NCBI GenBank assembly: GCA_018397055.1
Contig: JAGTQS010000066.1
Location: 1 to 7,524, forward strand
Direction of reading: 5' to 3'
Origin: Candidatus Bathyarchaeota archaeon
GTDB lineage: Archaea > Thermoproteota > Bathyarchaeia > Bathyarchaeales > DTEX01
Length of the DNA stretch: 7,524 nucleotides
Below, one piece after another: positions 6,475 through 7,524 of the stretch. Both the position numbers and the translations under genes were made by a program. Below the pieces are notes generated by a model. The model was not told the DNA's origin, ran no database searches, and worked only from the letters and a program-made list of their open reading frames with translations. Numbering within the stretch: the first letter of the stretch is position 1; each line of letters begins with the position of its first letter.

Positions 6475-6622
6475 CAGCCATCATGCATTTAAGAGTCTTG
6501 ACGCATTCGCTAATGCCCCTGTTTTGAGCAGATATGCTTGGCTGAACACAGAGCGTTCTCAAATCCTCAACAAACTCGTTAACATGCGAGTCAATGTAAC
6601 TAAAAACTCTCTTAACCGACAT
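6458..6622 (-). pseudogene. N-terminal fragment of the M20 metallopeptidase, separated by a frameshift
   Basis: ATG at 6622 opens a 54-codon frame ending in TAA at 6460-6458. The product begins MSVKRVFSYIDSHVNEF and continues with a QPSISAQNRGISEC segment, the typical N-terminus of M20 dipeptidases (helix, then QPSIS). Homology passes into the other frame around 6475: the helix ending in KTLKCMMA should run on into MGIGVKVVPV of the main body. Going from this frame to the next needs removal of one base or addition of two. My recollection of family spacing favours loss of two, for example GATATG becoming GATG. GGAGG (6631-6635), 8 nt before this ATG, marks it as the true start. If the sequence is right, the gene makes a 54-residue stub, plus possibly a reinitiated body from ATG 6474, which overlaps the stub. 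Confidence 0.75.
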
Positions 6623-6630
6623 TCCTTGGT

Positions 6631-6635
6631 CCTCC
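6631..6635 (-). promoter_or_regulatory. Ribosome-binding site of the M20 gene
   Basis: GGAGG on the minus strand lies 8 nt before ATG 6622. Its presence identifies the upstream ATG, not the internal one at 6474, as the original start and so supports the frameshift reading. The 86-nt gap from leuD (6623-6708) has no evident TATA box. Confidence 0.6.
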
Positions 6636-6708
6636 CACCATTAAGAATCGTAAGAGCCAAAAAAGGCTTTAGGATACCCAGAGACATTGCTTCAAGCTAC
6701 AAGAATAT

Positions 6709-7209
6709 TTACCATGGCAATTTTCCATGCTTCTTCACGTAACTGACAAGCCCACCCTCGTCAAGAATCAACTGAAGCTGAGGCGGCAACGGCTTAACAA
6801 CATAAGATTCACCGCTTGAAATGTTTCTTACAATGCCTTTTGACAAATCAACCTCAAGCACATCGCCGTCCCCAATTTTGTCAGCCTGGTCACATTCGGC
6901 AGCTGGCAACCCAATGTTTATGGCGTTTCTATAAAAGATTCGAGCAAAAGTCTTCGCTATAACAGCAGCAACGCCTAGATGCTTAAGAACCAAAGGCGCC
7001 TGTTCCCTGCTTGAACCACAACCAAAGTTTCTGTCGCCAACAACAAAGTCGCCTTTCTGAACCTTTGCAGCGAACTCGGGTCTAGCAGCCTCCATAGCAT
7101 GTTTAGAAAGCTGATCAAGATCCGTTATGCTGAACTTGTATTTCCCTGAGATAATAATATCCGTGTTAACGTCGTCTCCGAACTTCCAAGCCTTGCCACG
7201 TCTAACCAT
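6709..7209 (-). CDS. leuD: 3-isopropylmalate dehydratase small subunit family (LeuD/HacB-like)
   Basis: The small 'swivel' subunit of an aconitase-family isomerase pairs with the LeuC subunit encoded just upstream. In leucine synthesis the complex converts 2-isopropylmalate to 3-isopropylmalate in the cytosol. At 166 residues it has the normal archaeal length. Conserved motifs are FGDDVNTDIII (10-20), GDRNFGCGSSREQAP (58-72) with the substrate-binding Ser/Arg, and FARIFYRNAINIGLP (88-102). The loop that sets substrate choice follows Y24 and reads KFSITDLDQL. From memory this matches neither the YLVY-type loop of isopropylmalate isomerase nor the YLRT-type loop of homoaconitase, so a different 2-hydroxyacid substrate is possible. 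ATG at 7209 is 5 nt after the leuC stop. AAGGAGG (7220-7226), inside the last leuC codons and 10 nt before the ATG, indicates coupled translation. Confidence 0.88.
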   Translation of the reverse strand: MVRRGKAWKFGDDVNTDIIISGKYKFSITDLDQLSKHAMEAARPEFAAKVQKGDFVVGDRNFGCGSSREQAPLVLKHLGVAAVIAKTFARIFYRNAINIGLPAAECDQADKIGDGDVLEVDLSKGIVRNISSGESYVVKPLPPQLQLILDEGGLVSYVKKHGKLPW

Positions 7210-7214
7210 TCAGC

Positions 7215-7524
7215 CTAAGCCTCCTTCAAAAGTCTACGAGGATCAGTTAATTTACCCTCAACCGCTGTCGCAGCCGCAGTTGCAGGAGAAACCAAGAAGA
7301 TTTGCGACTCTGCACTTCCCATCCTTGCCTTAAAATTGCGGTTAGACGTAGAGACACACACCTCGCCGGATGTTAAGATGCCTTGATGCCCACCAGCGCA
7401 AGGTCCACAGCCGGGATTGCAGACCGCACAACCCGCATCCAGAAAAACCTCGATCAAGCCTTCTTTCAAGGCTTGCATGTAAACCATCCGCGACGCAGGT
7501 GTGACGATCACGCGTACTCCCCTC
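7215..7524 (-). CDS. leuC: 3-isopropylmalate dehydratase large subunit family (LeuC-like), C-terminal part; 5' end beyond the window
   Basis: Only the last 103 or so codons are present; the frame stays open to the window edge (preceding residues RGVR), so the GTG at 7511 is not a start. The fragment carries IVTPASRMVYMQALKEGL, then NPGCGPCAGGHQG, which holds the CxxC pair that binds the 4Fe-4S cluster together with a more N-terminal Cys outside the window. Next comes GEVCVSTSNRNFKARMG with the substrate-contacting STSNRNF, and an ending SPATAAATAVEGKLTDP typical of the family. The intact protein would be about 420 residues. Two extra Cys (in AGCAVCNPGC) lie near the cluster pair. With leuD it forms the heteromeric isomerase; leucine, homoaconitate or a related pathway remains open, as the deciding loop is in the small subunit. 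Confidence 0.9.
   Translation of the reverse strand, partial: RGVRVIVTPASRMVYMQALKEGLIEVFLDAGCAVCNPGCGPCAGGHQGILTSGEVCVSTSNRNFKARMGSAESQIFLVSPATAAATAVEGKLTDPRRLLKEA

Noticed and set aside
6458..6480. Programmed +1 frameshift in the M20 gene
   Set aside because: There is no convincing slippery site, and a shift at the TAA would disrupt the conserved hydrophobic strand; an indel or sequence error explains it better.
6653..6668. AGCC-T6-GGCT hairpin between leuD and the M20 gene as a terminator (minus strand)
   Set aside because: The stem is only four pairs with the T-run in the loop and no T-tract after it; read-through into the M20 gene is more likely.
6410..6742. 110-codon plus-strand ORF covering the M20/leuD gap
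   Set aside because: It is antisense to the M20 N-terminus and the leuD end, has no recognisable motif, and its composition fits a shadow frame.

Overview
The window looks like chromosomal DNA of an archaeon, probably an uncultured lineage of the Bathyarchaeia/TACK type; this is an inference from overall character. The supporting signs are AT-rich TATA-like boxes upstream of genes, bare T-tracts after stop codons instead of strong hairpins, mixed ATG/GTG/TTG starts with Shine-Dalgarno sites, a membrane-anchored surface protein with seven N-glycosylation sequons, and Lon and isopropylmalate-isomerase types common in archaea. None of these is decisive. No rRNA, tRNA, CRISPR array or transposase was seen.

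Left part (1-2190, plus strand): a 50-residue zinc-ribbon-like microprotein (89-241); an AT-rich intergenic stretch (242-534) with a TATA-like box abutting a perfect 12-bp palindrome; a polytopic membrane protein of the isoprenylcysteine/phospholipid methyltransferase superfamily (535-1497); and a single-pass, coiled-coil, sequon-rich surface protein (1579-2190).

Right part (2230-7524, minus strand): the order of transcription is leuC (C-terminal end only, cut by the window edge), leuD, an M20-family metallopeptidase, then a separately promoted Lon-family ATP-dependent protease. leuC and leuD are 5 nt apart and form one isomerase. The M20 gene follows 86 nt later with its own Shine-Dalgarno site and is probably in the same operon. 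It ends at a T-tract, and a TATA-like box for the Lon gene lies just beyond. The Lon gene converges on the surface-protein gene.

Two things are out of the ordinary. First, the Lon gene carries a perfect 529-bp direct duplication (period 537 bp, in frame, 179 codons) of its sensor-1/lid region. This lengthens an expected protein of about 802 residues to 981. The 8 bp between the copies are not from either edge: with flanking bases they form a 16-mer that is the exact reverse complement of another site in the same gene, as expected from template switching or a chimeric molecule. Second, the M20 gene is split by a frameshift after about 50 codons. Either lesion may be real or an assembly/sequencing artefact; together in adjacent genes they make read-level checking worthwhile. 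I see no new defence system or mobile element; the rest is ordinary housekeeping and cell-surface content.
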